Positions 38,578-51,112 are shown, counted from the first letter of the stretch. The stretch: 64,000 nt of DNA from Pelomyxa schiedti (GCA_020536535.1 JAHLWZ010000672.1:82758-146757), one strand, 5' to 3'. Program-made: numbers and translations. The notes: a model not told the origin generated them from the letters alone.

Positions 38578-40710
38578 ATGACAGCCAGTGAAAGTGAAGC
38601 CGATATGAAGCCAGATCTCATTGCTGCTCGCAAACTGTTTTCCGTAGCACTGTCGCAACTGGGAAGAGAGGAACTCGAGCCGGTCGCCGAGGCCCTGGGC
38701 ATAGATCCGCGTGATTTCGCCAACGTGACCAAATTGGCCAAGGCCGTGTTTGATGCCGTGCGAGAAACTGGCGTAGACGACGAATCTGACAACACAATTC
38801 TGTCGCAACCAGTGGAGCCGGATGAGCAAGATCTCGTAACTGCCGAGACTTACGCTACCAAGTGGCTGGACATTGTAAAAGAAAACACCATTGACGACGC
38901 CACTGCAAAGTGGGTGGTCGCTGAAACTACGAGGAACTTTGCGGACCATTTCAATGCTGGGTGGCTTGAATACAGGAAAAGTGTCACCCAAGGAGGAGAT
39001 TACGCTTGCACAGAGTGGAGAGGCAGTGGGAGCGAGTTTGAGGATGTATTGGGCAGAAAGTTCATTGATTGCTTGGGTGGTTTCGGTATGTTCAACTTGG
39101 GTTGGTGCCATCCAGAAGTTGTTGCAGCGGTCCAGGCTCAACTCCAAAAGTATGCCCCCATTGTGAGATTCTTACTATTTCATTTGACCTTTTCTATAGA
39201 TCTGCTCAGTGCTCACAAGAGCTGCTGGATCCCCTGCGTGGTGTATTATGTAGACTGCTGGCTATGACGCTACCCGGAAAAATCCAATATGCTTTTCTTG
39301 TGAACAGTGGTGCTGAGGCCGTCGAGGGTGCCTTGAAGCTCGCTAAAGTTTTCACTGGTCGCACTGGATTTATCACTTCCACCAGGGCCTTCCACGGGAA
39401 ATCTATGGGTGCTTTGAGCGTGAGTGGCAAAGCTGTTTTCAGAGATCCAGTTGGCACTCTGTATGGTGGTCCTGTCTATCACGTTCCTTATGGAGACGCC
39501 GCTTCAGTAGATCGAACACTGGAAAGCTGTGAGATTGCTGGAATAGGTATGCGAAATTGTTGTTCCGTTTTTTGTTTGATCTCCTTTCCCAGGTATTGCT
39601 GCAGTTATCATGGAACCGATTCAGGGTGAGGCTGGTGCAATTGTCCCACCAGATGATTTCTGGCCAAGAATTCGTGCTTCAACTCTTAGACACAATGTTC
39701 TCTTGATTGCTGATGAAGTTCAGACTGGACTTGGCAGAACAGGCAAACTATGGGGTGTTGACCATTGGTACTTTTTCCACCAGGCCTTGTAAGTCTTCCT
39801 AACCTGACAAAGGGGCATTGAACCAGACATCATTTGTCTTGGAAAAGCTCTTGGAGGAGGTGTCATGCCAATAAGTGCTTTCTGTTCCACAAAAGAAATC
39901 TGGCAGCGAATGATGTACCCAAATCCATTCCTTCATACTACTACAACTGGTGGAAATCCGCTGGCCTGTGCAGCAGCCATTGCTGCCATCCGTGTGACTG
40001 TACGTGATAAAGTTTGGGAGACAGCTGCCGAAAAGGGTGAGTACTTGCTGGTAAGATTAAGACGGCTCGCTGAGGAATACAGCGACATTATCCACGAGGT
40101 CACAGGAAGAGGTCTACTGCTGGCTCTTCACTTCCATGACACTGTAACAGGGTAAAAATGTGATTTCAATGCCGTGAAGTTCATTTTACCCAGGTACCTT
40201 GTCGCCTCTGGGATGTTCAAGCGTGGCATCATCATCTCTGGTACGCTAAATTCTGCACAGGCCGTGAGGATAGAACCACCCTTCGTCATTTCTGAAAAGC
40301 AGATGGATGAAGTCATAGTGAAGCTTGAACAGTCACTTATTGAGACCAGAGGCGAACTAAGGGCCCTACGTGAGAGACAAGCACACAAGCCCGCCCTAGC
40401 CACAGGCGCGAAAGCCACCCCACACCACCCAGCAACTGCCCCTATTCCCATTAACATGGCTATGAACACAACAACGCTCTCGGGCTCCCCCACCTCCCTC
40501 GCCCACCTCGTTGCCCCAACAAACACTACCATTCCCACCAACGCCATGCTTATTCCCGACCCTGCAATCCCCATCCCCTCGGCGTCCATGCTGTTACCAG
40601 AGCACCTTGCCACAAACACGATGATGATTCCCGAGCAGCACATGTCTTCCACTGGGGCCCTCCTTCCTGACCCAACAACCGGCACAATTCCCCACGAGCA
40701 CTTGTTCTAG
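38578..40710 (+). CDS. Putrescine aminotransferase-like, class III PLP enzyme
   Basis: This pyridoxal-phosphate enzyme closely resembles bacterial putrescine:2-oxoglutarate aminotransferase (YgjG/PatA), which turns putrescine into 4-aminobutanal. The start MTASESEADMKPDLIAARKL opens an N-terminal region. The diagnostic pieces follow: NAGWLEYRKSVTQGGDYACT, FIDCLGGFGMFNLGWCHPEV, SQELLDPLRG, LVNSGAEAVEGALKLAK and AFHGKSMGALSVSGKAVFRD. Further on are MEPIQGEAGAIVPP, IADEVQTGLGRTGK and CLGKALGGGVMPISAF, whose Lys binds PLP, then PFLHTTTTGGNPLACAAAIA and GTLNSAQAVRIEPP. A Thr/Pro/Met-rich tail of about 130 residues is extra to the bacterial family. At least four short introns interrupt it. Bacterial ancestry with later intron gain is inferred. 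Confidence 0.93.
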
Positions 40711-40865
40711 GCGTATTTACCCGTGTGAAAGTAACTCGTAACTCTAATGATTTGTGGAAAAAAGAGCAAAGAGCATAAAAAGAAAACAAAGTTTTTTTCT
40801 GCAATCTTTTTGCAAAAAATTTCTTTGGTGTGGTGTGCCCAAAGGATAGTATTGTGTGTTTTCAG

Positions 40866-43678
40866 CTAGGATCTTTCTGTGAGCAGGTTGCCGTCCTCGA
40901 CCATTTGGAATACAGTACGCAAGTGTCCCTTTTTTTAGTAGGGTTTTTGTGGGTAAGGGCATAGTGATCAACGAACCTCAATCTGTGCCTTTTTTTCCAA
41001 GGGCATGCCTTTGGAGTACCAGTTGAACGTGTCTAGAATTTCACTTTTATGTTGTTGTATCTTCTGTATCTGCGGGAGTGTTGGAAACTTGCGTGGGGGG
41101 AAGGGATTTGGTGGTGGAACGAAACCAAAACTGCAAGAAGCTTGAAGTGGTCTTGTCGTGTCAATTGAGAACGTGGCTATAGTATTTGAGATTGATATGG
41201 AGTTGGTGCCTGTTACCTGGTCTTGAACTCCCATCTGGGGCTCTTGCTGTGGTGTTGTATTAAGAAAATGTGAGACAAGATTTCGATGGCCGAAGTTTTA
41301 CCAAAAGAGAATTGGTAAACTCCTGAAGGAGACTTTTAAGGTGCGGGATATAAGGTTCGGCAGCAGTTATTCCCAAATCTCCCAATTTTCTATAAAAGAG
41401 GTATGTGAGTATCTGATCCAATACTGAAGAGGTTTGTTTACATGGTTGATGATTTTAAGTTTACAATATACTGAATTACTTTGCCAACAATCTCAAGCAC
41501 CCTTCTACTGTCAGGTTCAAAATCACCTAACTTCATTATGTAATTCCATTTAAGATGATTAAGGCAAGAGGAAACTTACTTTCAATAAGGTGATAGGACT
41601 CGGGATTGCACAAAGAAGGCACTATAAAGCGTAAAAAAAATAGCGCAACAACAACTAAGCTTGGAGCGTGTCCCTTCCTTTCAACAACACATTTTACTTG
41701 ATACAAAATCAGCTTAATGTTCCTGGAATAGTTAACATAAAATTATTACGAGTTTGTCTAACATGGGGATTTTCTCGAGTGTGTGGCATACTGCGTTAAC
41801 CATCCTGAATATGAGCAAGCCTAGTCTGTTGGAGTTTTCTTGCAGATTTGAGTCTTCCCTTTTCAGAGGATGAGTATGCAGTTGATGAAAAAGAAAAGAA
41901 AATGTACATCGCCTTCTCAGGGTCCACTTCATACATATCAGAGTTTTCACCGAGCTCCTTGATAAACGGTTGAAATGTGGTTAAGAGGTAGTCATAGCCA
42001 ATCATTTTCATATAGTGTGCTATGAGTTTCGTTCCAGCAGTGCTAACACGGAAGAGGGTGTTATCTCCTTCTATTAAAGGTGAGCTGGGGATTGAAGCTG
42101 GGGGATGGGGAATAACCAGATTCCGCCGCTTCAACATCTTCAGAAAGTAGATGTACAATAAGTTCGTGAATTGTTGGACTGTTGGACAAAAGCCTCACTG
42201 TAACTACAAATGGTGTATCTTCAAATTTTAGCCCCGAAAGAATAGAAGACATCACAATAAAGCCAGGATAGGTTAAAATCTTCGAAGAATACATATTAGT
42301 GGCGTTTTTGTTTTGAGGTGCAGAAGTGTACAGATAAAAGTTCATTGAAGTATGTCTTAGCAACAGTGAAATACATATTTCTATCTTCCACTGAGAGGAA
42401 TGTGTACTGAAGCACTAAATCTCCATCTGCCTGACCAGTTGTATAGAGGGGCATTTGAAGCTTCTGTGTCCTACAGAAACTCTGAATAAAGATAAAGGCT
42501 GGCATAACTTCAATACGAACTTATATCGTTGAATATCATTCAAAGAGAGGTCGACCCAACCAATAACATCATCACTTTTGAGCACACTGTGTGACATGAC
42601 AGTGACACGTAAGGAAGGAGAGCTGTTCCTAGGAGGTACATCAAAGGAAAATTCTTCTCCCCTGTATTGGGTTATTGTCATTCACGATAACCTGACAAAC
42701 CAAGAAGGAAATTCCTTTTCGTGTGTTGTCCTAGTGCGTAGCTTTTTTTGTGATGGTATGACCTCGGGAGGAACAGATATGATACAATAGGCGCGGGGTT
42801 TCGCACCTCTGAATTGAAGGCCAATGGGTCTGTCAACTGTTGGGTGGGTGGTGGTGTTCTACATTATTATTTATCTACTGGCGATGACGACAAACTCTTC
42901 AAGGACAGCAGACCATGTGAATATGGATTTTCAAAAAGTCTTCCAACTGTGGCTAGAAGGTAATTTGGTATTAGGGAAAAAGGTGTGAGAAAGCAGTGGA
43001 AATAAACATACTAAGAAGGGAGGATGGAGTGGATGAAAGTTTTCCATCACATCTCTGATTTTCCGTAGTTATGATATGCGGGGGTGTTGCATTGCCAACT
43101 TCAGGAAGAAGATTTATAAGGTGGTCTCTATTTGAAGGGCCCAGCGGCATTGGTGCTGGACTTTGAGGTGCGGGGGGTAAGGGGATGCTTTGGGGGTCCA
43201 GAGTTGGAGAGCGTGGCGACAAAGGTGGGTGAGGAGGAAACAACGCTGGAAAAGTCTTCGGAGTGGTCTGCCCTGGTAGTGTCATAATAGGTGGTTGGGG
43301 AGCGGTACTTCTCGGGCGTAACGATTCCGAGGCAGCTCGCCTCGTCGCAATTTGTGTCTGTGCGGGAGTGGGTGATGTCGCGGCGGGTGATTTTTGTATT
43401 GCACAAGATACGAGTTGATCGGGAGGCAAAGGAGGCGGTCTGTCGGGCAGCGGTATATCGAGCGGCGGCTGTGCGGGAGTCGACCTCGCGCCTCCCGGCG
43501 GCGCCGTTTTTGTGGTCGCAATGGACGGGGAACACGCCCGCGGAGGAGGAGGCGGGGGCGACGACGGCACCGGAATGTACGGCAGTGGCAGTAGTGGTTG
43601 TATTGCCCCCAGATCCACAGGCGGTGACCAGGATCTCCTCTCCGTATCCGCATCTGCCACCCCGCCGCTGCTCCGCAT
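40866..43678 (-). CDS. C2-RasGAP protein
   Basis: This is a GTPase-activating protein for Ras-family GTPases. The first exon, MRSSGGVADADTERRSWSPP onward, is a long Pro-rich disordered region of about 230 residues. A C2 domain follows: IGLQFRGAKPRAYCIISVPP, RTTHEKEFPSW, GEEFSFDVPP and LRVTVMSHSVLKSDDVIGWV. The RasGAP domain includes SPTIHELIVHLLSED, NTLFRVSTAGTKLIAHYMKM, GYDYLLTTFQPFIKELGE, YEVDPEKA and FLRFIVPSL. NTLFR holds the arginine finger. The last intron joins MPLEKKAQIE to GHLRTVFQMVEDGNLLTERS and stop at 40866. C2 and RasGAP together recall the RASA/RASAL and GAP1 families. It converges with the aminotransferase gene, 155 bases apart. Confidence 0.87.
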
Positions 43679-43821
43679 CTCTTTTTTGATTTTATTCGAT
43701 TTGACAGGGGGAAAAAAGGGCGTTCAAAAAAATGGAGGGATCTTTTGTGTTCGCTTTATCTGACTTTTTCGCCGCGAATGTTTGTGGGTCCAGGCGACCT
43801 GATGAATGCTGTCTTTGTGGA

Positions 43822-45992
43822 TCAGAGCCTCATGCCTCTCTCGGTGGCCCACTGGACGTAGGGAGCGAACTCTGATTGTATAGAGGCTGCTGTGAGACCG
43901 TACATCTCGGGTGAATACCTAGGGTTGGGGGTGAGTTGATTGACTGTGTGTGGTGGTGTATTATAGGATAAGGCGAGATAGGCCAAGATAAGATAACGCA
44001 CGTGGCACGGGTGAATTTGGTTTGGGGGTTGTGCTGCATGGTATAAGTAAGTAGTCGGAGGTCAACATTTCTGCAAGGTTGTGAATGAGGGATTTCCTTC
44101 TTTTGGTTGTTGTTTAGAAAGGAGAGTTCTTACGGGGCCTGAAGGCCAAAATGGCGATAGATTTTCTGCACACATGCAATTGGATCGAGCATGAGCTGGT
44201 AAAGTAAATCAGCCATTGGTATTAGTTTTGATGGGTGTTTTCACGCAACTTCCTCGTAAGTTATATTGATGAATTTTGCTGGGTTTGTTCTGGCCTCCCA
44301 TTCCATCATAGTGTCAACAGCCTTCTTATAAAGCACCATTTGTTGTCTAAAATTCTCTATTTGAGAAAATTCCTCGGTACTCGAAAGGAAACGCAGATGT
44401 ACCTGCCAATGTACTGCCTATCGCATGACCCTGGGGCGAAGAAGTCGGACACCCAGCTTTCAACCAACCGGCACTGAGATGGTATGGCGTGAATCGGGTT
44501 CCGGTGCATAACAACGATCTGGCAATCGTCTCCAAATTCTTCCACTAGCTGGTTTATATAAAGCATGTGGAGAGGAGCTTTGAGAACCCAGTGACTATAC
44601 TCCCAAGTCCCACCCTACAAAGAGAATTGTTAACGCCAGTTTTGTTTGTGTAGGCATACTGTTTGAATCATTTGCATAAACGCTCTAAGGAACCTATAAA
44701 TGTGCCCTTTAGTTTGTGTGGTTTGAAGCCACTCAGTAAAAGCAGGCTTGGCCATGCCCATGTGCAACATGAAACAGAAGTTGTAAAACATGATACCAAT
44801 TTCCTCCTCTTAGGACGATCAGAAACGATACTTCACCACCCCCTAACCCAATGTCCTACCAATTGCAGAGGGGTGCGCAAAGTGTGATTGTGCAATTCTG
44901 GAAAAATACCCAGGGAAAAATTTCTGGAAGATAGTTGGAGAGGAAAGGGGAAAGTTTAGCTAACCTCCAGTTCTGCACAGTTATTGCTGACCTGAATTTA
45001 CCAAATTAGTCAACTGCTTGGAAGAGATGTATTTACTTCATTTATGCGAGGATCAGAGGCCAACTGCTGGGGGGTAGTGACAACTTTGGTTGGGTCACTC
45101 ATGTCTGGGGTAAAAAGAAGCTAAGTAATTAAATGGTAGTTGTAAGAAGATACATGTCATTTCAAAGAATCGGAGGGCACGAGCATCGGGATTGGAGCCC
45201 ATAAGACTTAAAGAATAAGAACCAAAAGGAAAATTAAGAGTGATTTACTAGTGAAGAAGTGTCATCCCACTTCTTGGTAACCCAGTAATAAACACGGGAT
45301 GTTTTGGTTTTACAGCAGTAATCTCAGGATGCGATCCGATAAACTTGATCACCTAAAAACAAAGCACGGTCAGAAATTGGTGGCTCCAAAAGATTTCACC
45401 TTCATTCTTGCGGTAAGGAGTTGAACCAACCAGGTGTTTGTAACTTGAACACCGGAGGGACACAGTTTATCCTCCATTATATTTACGAGAAAATTGCGAA
45501 CACCAGTAAGAAAATCGGCCTGGTCGCCAAGGAAATAAGCTTCAGGGCATCCAACAGTAGCCTCAGCCATCTTCGTTTTCATTGTTAAAGAAGTTGTGAT
45601 CGATTGAAATTATTGAACGCATGAGGCTTGAAGAAAAGAAGAAAGAGGGGCAGAAAAAGAAGGTCCAGGAGAAGGGGAAGGGGGGAGGGAAAAACCTGCA
45701 TAATTGGGACCCTAGCAACGCCAGGGTTAGTTCGGCCATGTTCCTGCAGTTGTTTGTCCAACTCTGCAGCAACAGCAGCGGCGCTAGGCGACCAAGCAGA
45801 GGGCTCGAACGTGAAAGATAATGCAGGAGGAGCGACACCCCATTTCGCCAACAGAGCAACAACTTCGGACGCGAATGCGGCAACGCTAGCGGAGCCATTT
45901 TGCGTCACTCTCGCAAACGGGTCAGATCCAGCACCGTTTGCCGAAACATCGACAGAGATCTTGACCAGCGGGAACGTCTGTTGTTGCGACAT
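43822..45992 (-). CDS. Sulfotransferase family protein
   Basis: This is a predicted PAPS-dependent sulfotransferase. The first exon reads MSQQQTFPLVKISVDVSANG with an Ala-rich segment up to RTNPGVARVPIMQ. A spliced join with the next exon gives MAEATVGCPEAYFLGDQADF. The PAPS-binding P-loop-like motif is PVFITGLPRSGMTLLH. The later PAPS motif is HWVLKAPLHMLYINQLVEEF followed by CQIVVMHRNPIHAIPSQCRL. The C-terminal exons read LLYQLMLDPIACVQKIY and MYGLTAASIQSEFAPYVQWA. This matches the Sulfotransfer_3-type families of bacteria and protists. No signal or TM segment is evident at the N terminus. If exon 1 is not joined, the start would be the ATG at 45582. Acceptor substrate unknown. Confidence 0.82.
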
Positions 45993-46336
45993 TGCGTGGG
46001 CGACTTTGTTTTTTTTCTTTGTTTTCGTGTGGATTTTCGCGAAAGCAAAACCGCACAATGCGATCTCTAAGATTGCCTCTGAGAGACAATTGCGGTACCG
46101 TTTGGTCCACCTCCCTCGAATCGCACAAAGAAACTTCGTGAGAAAGCGACCTTCCTGATGTGGCAGGAGCGACGTGTGCCCCCGGAGGTCCCAAAGATCA
46201 AAATTAAAAGCAATTGCTTATTCCCTGTTGTTAAAAATACCAATTAGAATCGGATTTAACGGTCGTCTCGTACAACCCTTTTTTTAAAAAAAAAACCCAC
46301 ACAAGCCGAAGCCGATCTCCAACTTCGACAAGCGAG

Positions 46337-47885
46337 ATGTTGCGCAAAATTCTTATCGCTGCGCTTTTTGTTGCGTTGGTTGTTGCCCAGGAGTCGTCAT
46401 CTCACTCATTATCTTCCTCCTTGTCAAACTCGGTTTCCTTGTCCTCGTCCACCTCCACCTCCACCTCCACGTCCGTTTCCGATTCCTTGTCTTCGTCCGC
46501 GTCAAAATCAACCTCAACATCAACATCTACGTCTGTGTCTAACTCCGTTTCCGACTCCCTGTCACAGTCCCTGTCCACGTCTAAGTCTACGTCAACGTCG
46601 AACTCGCTTTCCGAGTCCAACTCGGTTTCCGACTCGCTCTCTACTTCTACTTCTACTTCCACTTCTACCTCGATGTCGATGTCTACTTCTGAGTCTGACT
46701 CAGTCTCTCAATCGATGTCTACTTCCGACTCTGTTTCAGAGTCCAATTCCTTGGGAGCGGAAGGAGAAGCCTGTTCTATTATGAACCTCCTCGACGTCCG
46801 TATGTTCCTACTTCGTAGTCTTTGCTGTCTTTTAACCTACTTTCACAGCCTGGAGCCTTGCCAATAACAATTTTGTGGACAAGTTCAAAACTGATGTTTC
46901 CGGTGCTTTGGCAGTCCCTTACAACAACGTCGTCGTTATCTACGTAGGAGAATTAACATCAACATCTGACTCTGCTGTCCCTGAGCCCGAGGCGCGTGCC
47001 GTTCTACGTGTGGATTCGTCCATCTCCGCATCTCTTTCTTCACAGTCCTCATCCATATCCACCTCCAGTTCTGTCTCCGCCTCCAGTTCTGTCTCCACCT
47101 CCACCTCCACCTCCAGTTCTGTCTCCAACTCCATCTCTACCTCCGTATCCGACTCCGTCTCTAACTCAGTGTCCAACTCTGTCTCTAACTCCGTATCCAA
47201 CTCTGTCTCCGACTCGGACTCTGTCTCCAACTCTGTCTCCAACTCTGAATCCGACTCTGAATCCAACTCTGTATCCGACTCTGAATCCAACTCTGTTTCC
47301 AACTCTGTCTCCACTTCTGTGTCGACATCCGTCTCAGAGTCCGACTCTGTTTCTACATCATCTTCAGTACCGGAGACCTACATTTCCCTCACCGTCTTCT
47401 ACTACGTCGACGTCGAGGGCACCACCTATCCCAACACCGCAGCCATTGTTGACGAAATTGCGGATCAGGCCTCTACCCCAGGCAGCCCCCTGCTCTCCGG
47501 AACTGTGACAATCTACGCCGACCCCGACTCCATCACCGAGTGGGACTGCTTTGCCTCTTACTCCAGCAGCTCAGGAGCCACCGAGGAATCCGTGTCTAAG
47601 TCTACCTCCGTCTCCCACTCTACTTCCACATCGACCTCGCTCCCCGCTACCTCTACATCTGAATCAACATCCGAGAGCGAATCCGAATTGGAGTCAACAT
47701 CAACGTCGATGTCCGAATCCGAGAGCGAATCCGAGTCCGAGAGCGAATCGGAGGAAGAGTCTGAATCCGAGTCAGAAGAGGAATCTTCATTCACCCACAG
47801 CTCGTCCTCTTCTGGAGCCAGCAGCATGGTGCCAGCTCTCGTCGCGGTGTTTGGCGGTCTTGCTGCTCTCTTGGCTGTGTTCTAA
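46337..47885 (+). CDS. Ser-rich secreted/surface protein with C-terminal hydrophobic anchor
   Basis: The start MLRKILIAALFVALVVAQ is a signal peptide. It is followed by a Ser/Thr tract of nearly 130 residues alternating Ser with Thr, Val, Asp, Asn, Leu and Glu. A short ordered segment follows, and after a 50-base intron the protein reads NNNFVDKFKTDVSGALAVPY and NNVVVIYVGEL, a small alpha/beta-like module. A second Ser tract comes next, then a similar module (YISLTVFYYVDVEGTTYPNT), then a third tract rich in Ser-Glu. The end is SSMVPALVAVFGGLAALLAV, a hydrophobic tail without a cytoplasmic portion, suggesting a GPI anchor or a terminal TM. The Ser tracts are likely glycosylated stalks. Function unknown. 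An AATAAA follows at 47913. Confidence 0.88.
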
Positions 47886-47912
47886 TCAAGGGCTTCAAAA
47901 AGCGTTTGATTA

Positions 47913-47918
47913 ATAAAT
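47913..47918 (+). promoter_or_regulatory. AATAAA polyadenylation signal
   Basis: AATAAA lies 28 bases after the stop of the Ser-rich gene and is followed by a T-rich stretch, a fitting poly(A) signal. Confidence 0.5.
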
Positions 47919-48094
47919 GTTACTTTTTTTTTCTACCGTTTTGCTCCCAGGCTTTTCTTCTCCACAGAACAGTAACGTGCAATTTCTTGTTGTTGCACAA
48001 CTTTTTTTTCTCCAAAAATCGGTTCTCCTTCCAAGGGTGATGAACAACAAGGCCCCCCTATGTTTGTACAAATAACCGCCACACGCTGTTACAA

Positions 48095-51007
48095 ATGTAC
48101 GTAGTAGGTGTAGCCGCGTGCGTCTGCATTATGGGAGCAGTCCTTGGCCTCCTGTCGTTGTTTGGCCCCACGTCGGCCCTCAGGGGAGACGACTTGTTGT
48201 TGCAGGTTGGAACTGTTCCTTCCTCCCACTCTCCTATTTGTATTTCCCACAAGTGCTACTGTACCACTGGCCACTTTTCTGAGACATATATACAAAAAAA
48301 AAAAAAAAAACCAAGGCTTTGGATGCTGCCTATGTGGAACTTCGTGCTGAGGGACTGTGGCATGAGTATGGAGATCAGTACTCACAGGTGATTCCTCTTT
48401 TGAAAGTTCATTTTGGGTTTCACAACTTTCTTTTTGTTGGAGACAGGATTGTGAGGCTATTCCGTCTTCATTTCCTTACCCAGATCCTGCTCAAGATGGC
48501 CCTGCAATATTGTGGGACAATTCCACACAACAGTACGTGGAAAAATATGGCACACTGGCCACAATTTTAAATGAGGGCGTTGTCCGAGTTGGGACATATG
48601 AAAATGTGTATATAGTCCCAGCGTTAATTGACCGGTAGCCACTCTTATGTTATTAATATCGGCTCACTTCCTTACTCTGTAGGATTGCTCAACATTACCA
48701 CACACCCATCACAGTACAGCAAGTTAACGGTGATCCGTTTGATTTACTTGACAGTGGGGCTGTCGATAGTAAGTCAACTTTCTTATTTTTGTTTTTCAAC
48801 AAAAAACAAGTGACTGATGGTAACATGGCTGTGTCTGGTATGCATGGTGACACCCGGCGGTCAGAAAAATGGCAGCCTGGCTGTGATATTTATATTTCCT
48901 ACTTCTACTTGATGGCAACCAAAGTTGGACCTCAATTCGCAGACTACAAATCTTTTGTTACATACATACATGAAAAGTTAATGATGTGCGAGCCAGTTAT
49001 GGTTTGTACCTTTACGCGCTGCCCTTTCTTCATAACTTACCCAGGGTTGTGCCCAACTTCCTATTCTTGGGCAAGTTCTGACTGTTACATTTCCTGGTAT
49101 TGGTCTTCAAGAGTTTTCTCCATCGTGTTTTGACTATATGAATTCAACCACTGATTTTGTTATTACATTTGGTGATATTGAGACGGCTGTATGCTTCCTA
49201 TAATAACAGACATTAGCAAACACAATACATACAGGCAATATGGTCCAATACTTATGCATATAAATCCGATATTGTGGCTCCTGGTTCTTATTTCCTTCGA
49301 CGAGAGGTTCCACAGTCTCGGAAGGTATGTTTTTCCTTTCTTAATGTTTGGTCTTTACATAAGCAAGGTAAACCAATCATACATCCCTAAAGATTGGGAG
49401 ATTGGAAATGAGCAACTTGCCCAATTATTCGAGGCCGGTTTGATGGATGTAGTGTTATCTGGTTATAGATCAGCACTTTTTTCTTATTGGAAGATACCAT
49501 GGTTTTCTTTCACTGTATGGTACAATACCTAGACCTTCTTTTTCTCAAAGTCTGTCTTTAAGGACTGTCTCCCACAAGCCGGTTTTGATATCGATTCTTT
49601 AAAAGGTAATCATGATTACTTTCTCCGACTAACATCAGAAAGATTATACCGGAGTTGCAAAAAGGGTATTGGATACATCCAGAATACGAGTTGGTGTTCT
49701 AAGCTGGGATGCACTTCCCATGATCAATACAACAGATCCTAAAAGTGCACGAGGACTTTTGCCTGCAATGGAGAAATACATCTTCAGTTGGTACCATTTA
49801 TCTTTCAAGTTAAAATCACCAATCATACTTGACAAGGCTCGCGAATCAGTTCACATTGCCTGGGATTCAAATCGAATATGTGGTTTACCCATCGTCGGAC
49901 CTTGTCTTCCAAGCTCTGGAAAGGGGCGAGATAGACTGTAAATTTGCCAGCCTTTACTTTCCACTTATCTTTTCAGGTACTTCAATGTATTTTACAACTG
50001 GTACGAGTGTAATTCTTTCTGATGGAGCGCCCCATATTGTCAACAAAGGTTGCATGCCCTCGTTGTTTCCTTTTTTTTGATACCTAAAAAAAGCTTTCCG
50101 GGCTTCATGTTCTACCCTGGGCATAATGCAGGATTTTGTTGTTGAAACGAATAGCGGAATTAATAGCGTTGATGAATTAGTGGAGTTTCTAACTGCCCAT
50201 CCACATAAACAAGTGTGTTAATCTCCACTCCTAGTTGAAGTAAATTGCCCTCCAGATTGGACTTCAATCCCAAGATATGCTCAATCTTCTTACAAGTTGG
50301 ACCTTGAAAAGTGTTGATTTCACGCCAATTTATGGGACCGTTTCGGAATTATTTGATCAACTTTTTTCTCCTTCTGCAGATGTTCCAGCATTGTTACTTA
50401 CCCTTCCATATGAGGTGTGTTAGTACCATATTTTTATGTGTACCTAGTTGTTCTAGGTCCCCGATATATATTTGAACCGATACACTCATTTTGATAGTGA
50501 ACTGCTTGTTCCGAATAGTGCCTTCTTCCGTTTTGACAAAACCTATCGTATCTTTGGCTCCAAGCCTAACTTTCACTTATATGCCATTCAGCATGCGGAG
50601 ATTATGAATATGAACCGGAGCTAGGTGAAGAATGTGAACGTACAATGAAAGGCTGTGCAGATAACTGCTACTGTGTAAGTGGTTACAAAGCGGCACCAGA
50701 TAGCCCAGTTTGTGAAAGTGACGGTTAGTGCCACTTACTTGTCTTCTTTTGCTAGACAATTTCTAACAATTCCCTTGCACCAAAACAAAAAACCACAGAG
50801 TCCCTGCTATCTACCACTGCCATTCTTGGATTGGTTTTTGGAGGCGTAGCCCTAATACTGATTGTCGCGGGTGTTGCTGGCTTCATTCTAGTTTTTCCCC
50901 AATGCCGCAAGAAATGGATGCTGGAAGGAGCCCAGAGAGCAAGACACTCGCAAATGTATGCCCGGCGTAGCTCTGGGGTGTCAATGGCTCCTTTGGTTGA
51001 CAGTTGA
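48095..51007 (+). CDS. Receptor-like protein: tandem solute-binding-like modules, EGF-like module and TM
   Basis: This is a predicted type I membrane protein with about 15 exons. The start MYVVGVAACVCIMGAVLGLL is a signal peptide. The first ordered exon, ALDAAYVELRAEGLWHEY, resembles the last helix of bacterial family-3 extracellular solute-binding proteins. It is followed by VVRVGTYENVYIVPALIDR, GDPFDLLDSGAVDVTDGNMA and GDTRRSEKWQPGCDIYISYF. A second similar module reads SRIRVGVLSWDALPMINTT, then SSDLVFQALERGEIDCKFA. Before the membrane is a Cys-rich piece (GEECERTMKGCADNCYCVSG). The TM helix is AILGLVFGGVALILIVAGVA, followed by a basic cytoplasmic tail ending in SMAPLVDS. It may bind a small ligand outside the cell. 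Exon joins and the exact number of modules are approximate. Confidence 0.7.
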
Positions 51008-51069
51008 AGAGAATTATCTTACCATTCCCTCAGTGAGCTGTGGGAACACCAAGAAATCAGTTTTGTGAT

Positions 51070-51079
51070 AATAAATAAA
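51070..51079 (+). promoter_or_regulatory. Overlapping AATAAA polyadenylation signals
   Basis: Two overlapping AATAAA words lie about 65 bases after the stop of the receptor-like gene, in the short convergent gap before the RhoGEF gene, and are followed by a long T run. Confidence 0.45.
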
Positions 51080-51112
51080 TGAAGTAGTATCTTTTTTTTT
51101 TTTTTTGTCTTT

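Noticed and set aside
46402-47827. Minus-strand Glu/Val/Asp-rich frames over 46402-47827
   Set aside because: They are the complement of Ser-rich repeats in the surface protein, which has a signal peptide, an intron with good splice sites and a terminal anchor.
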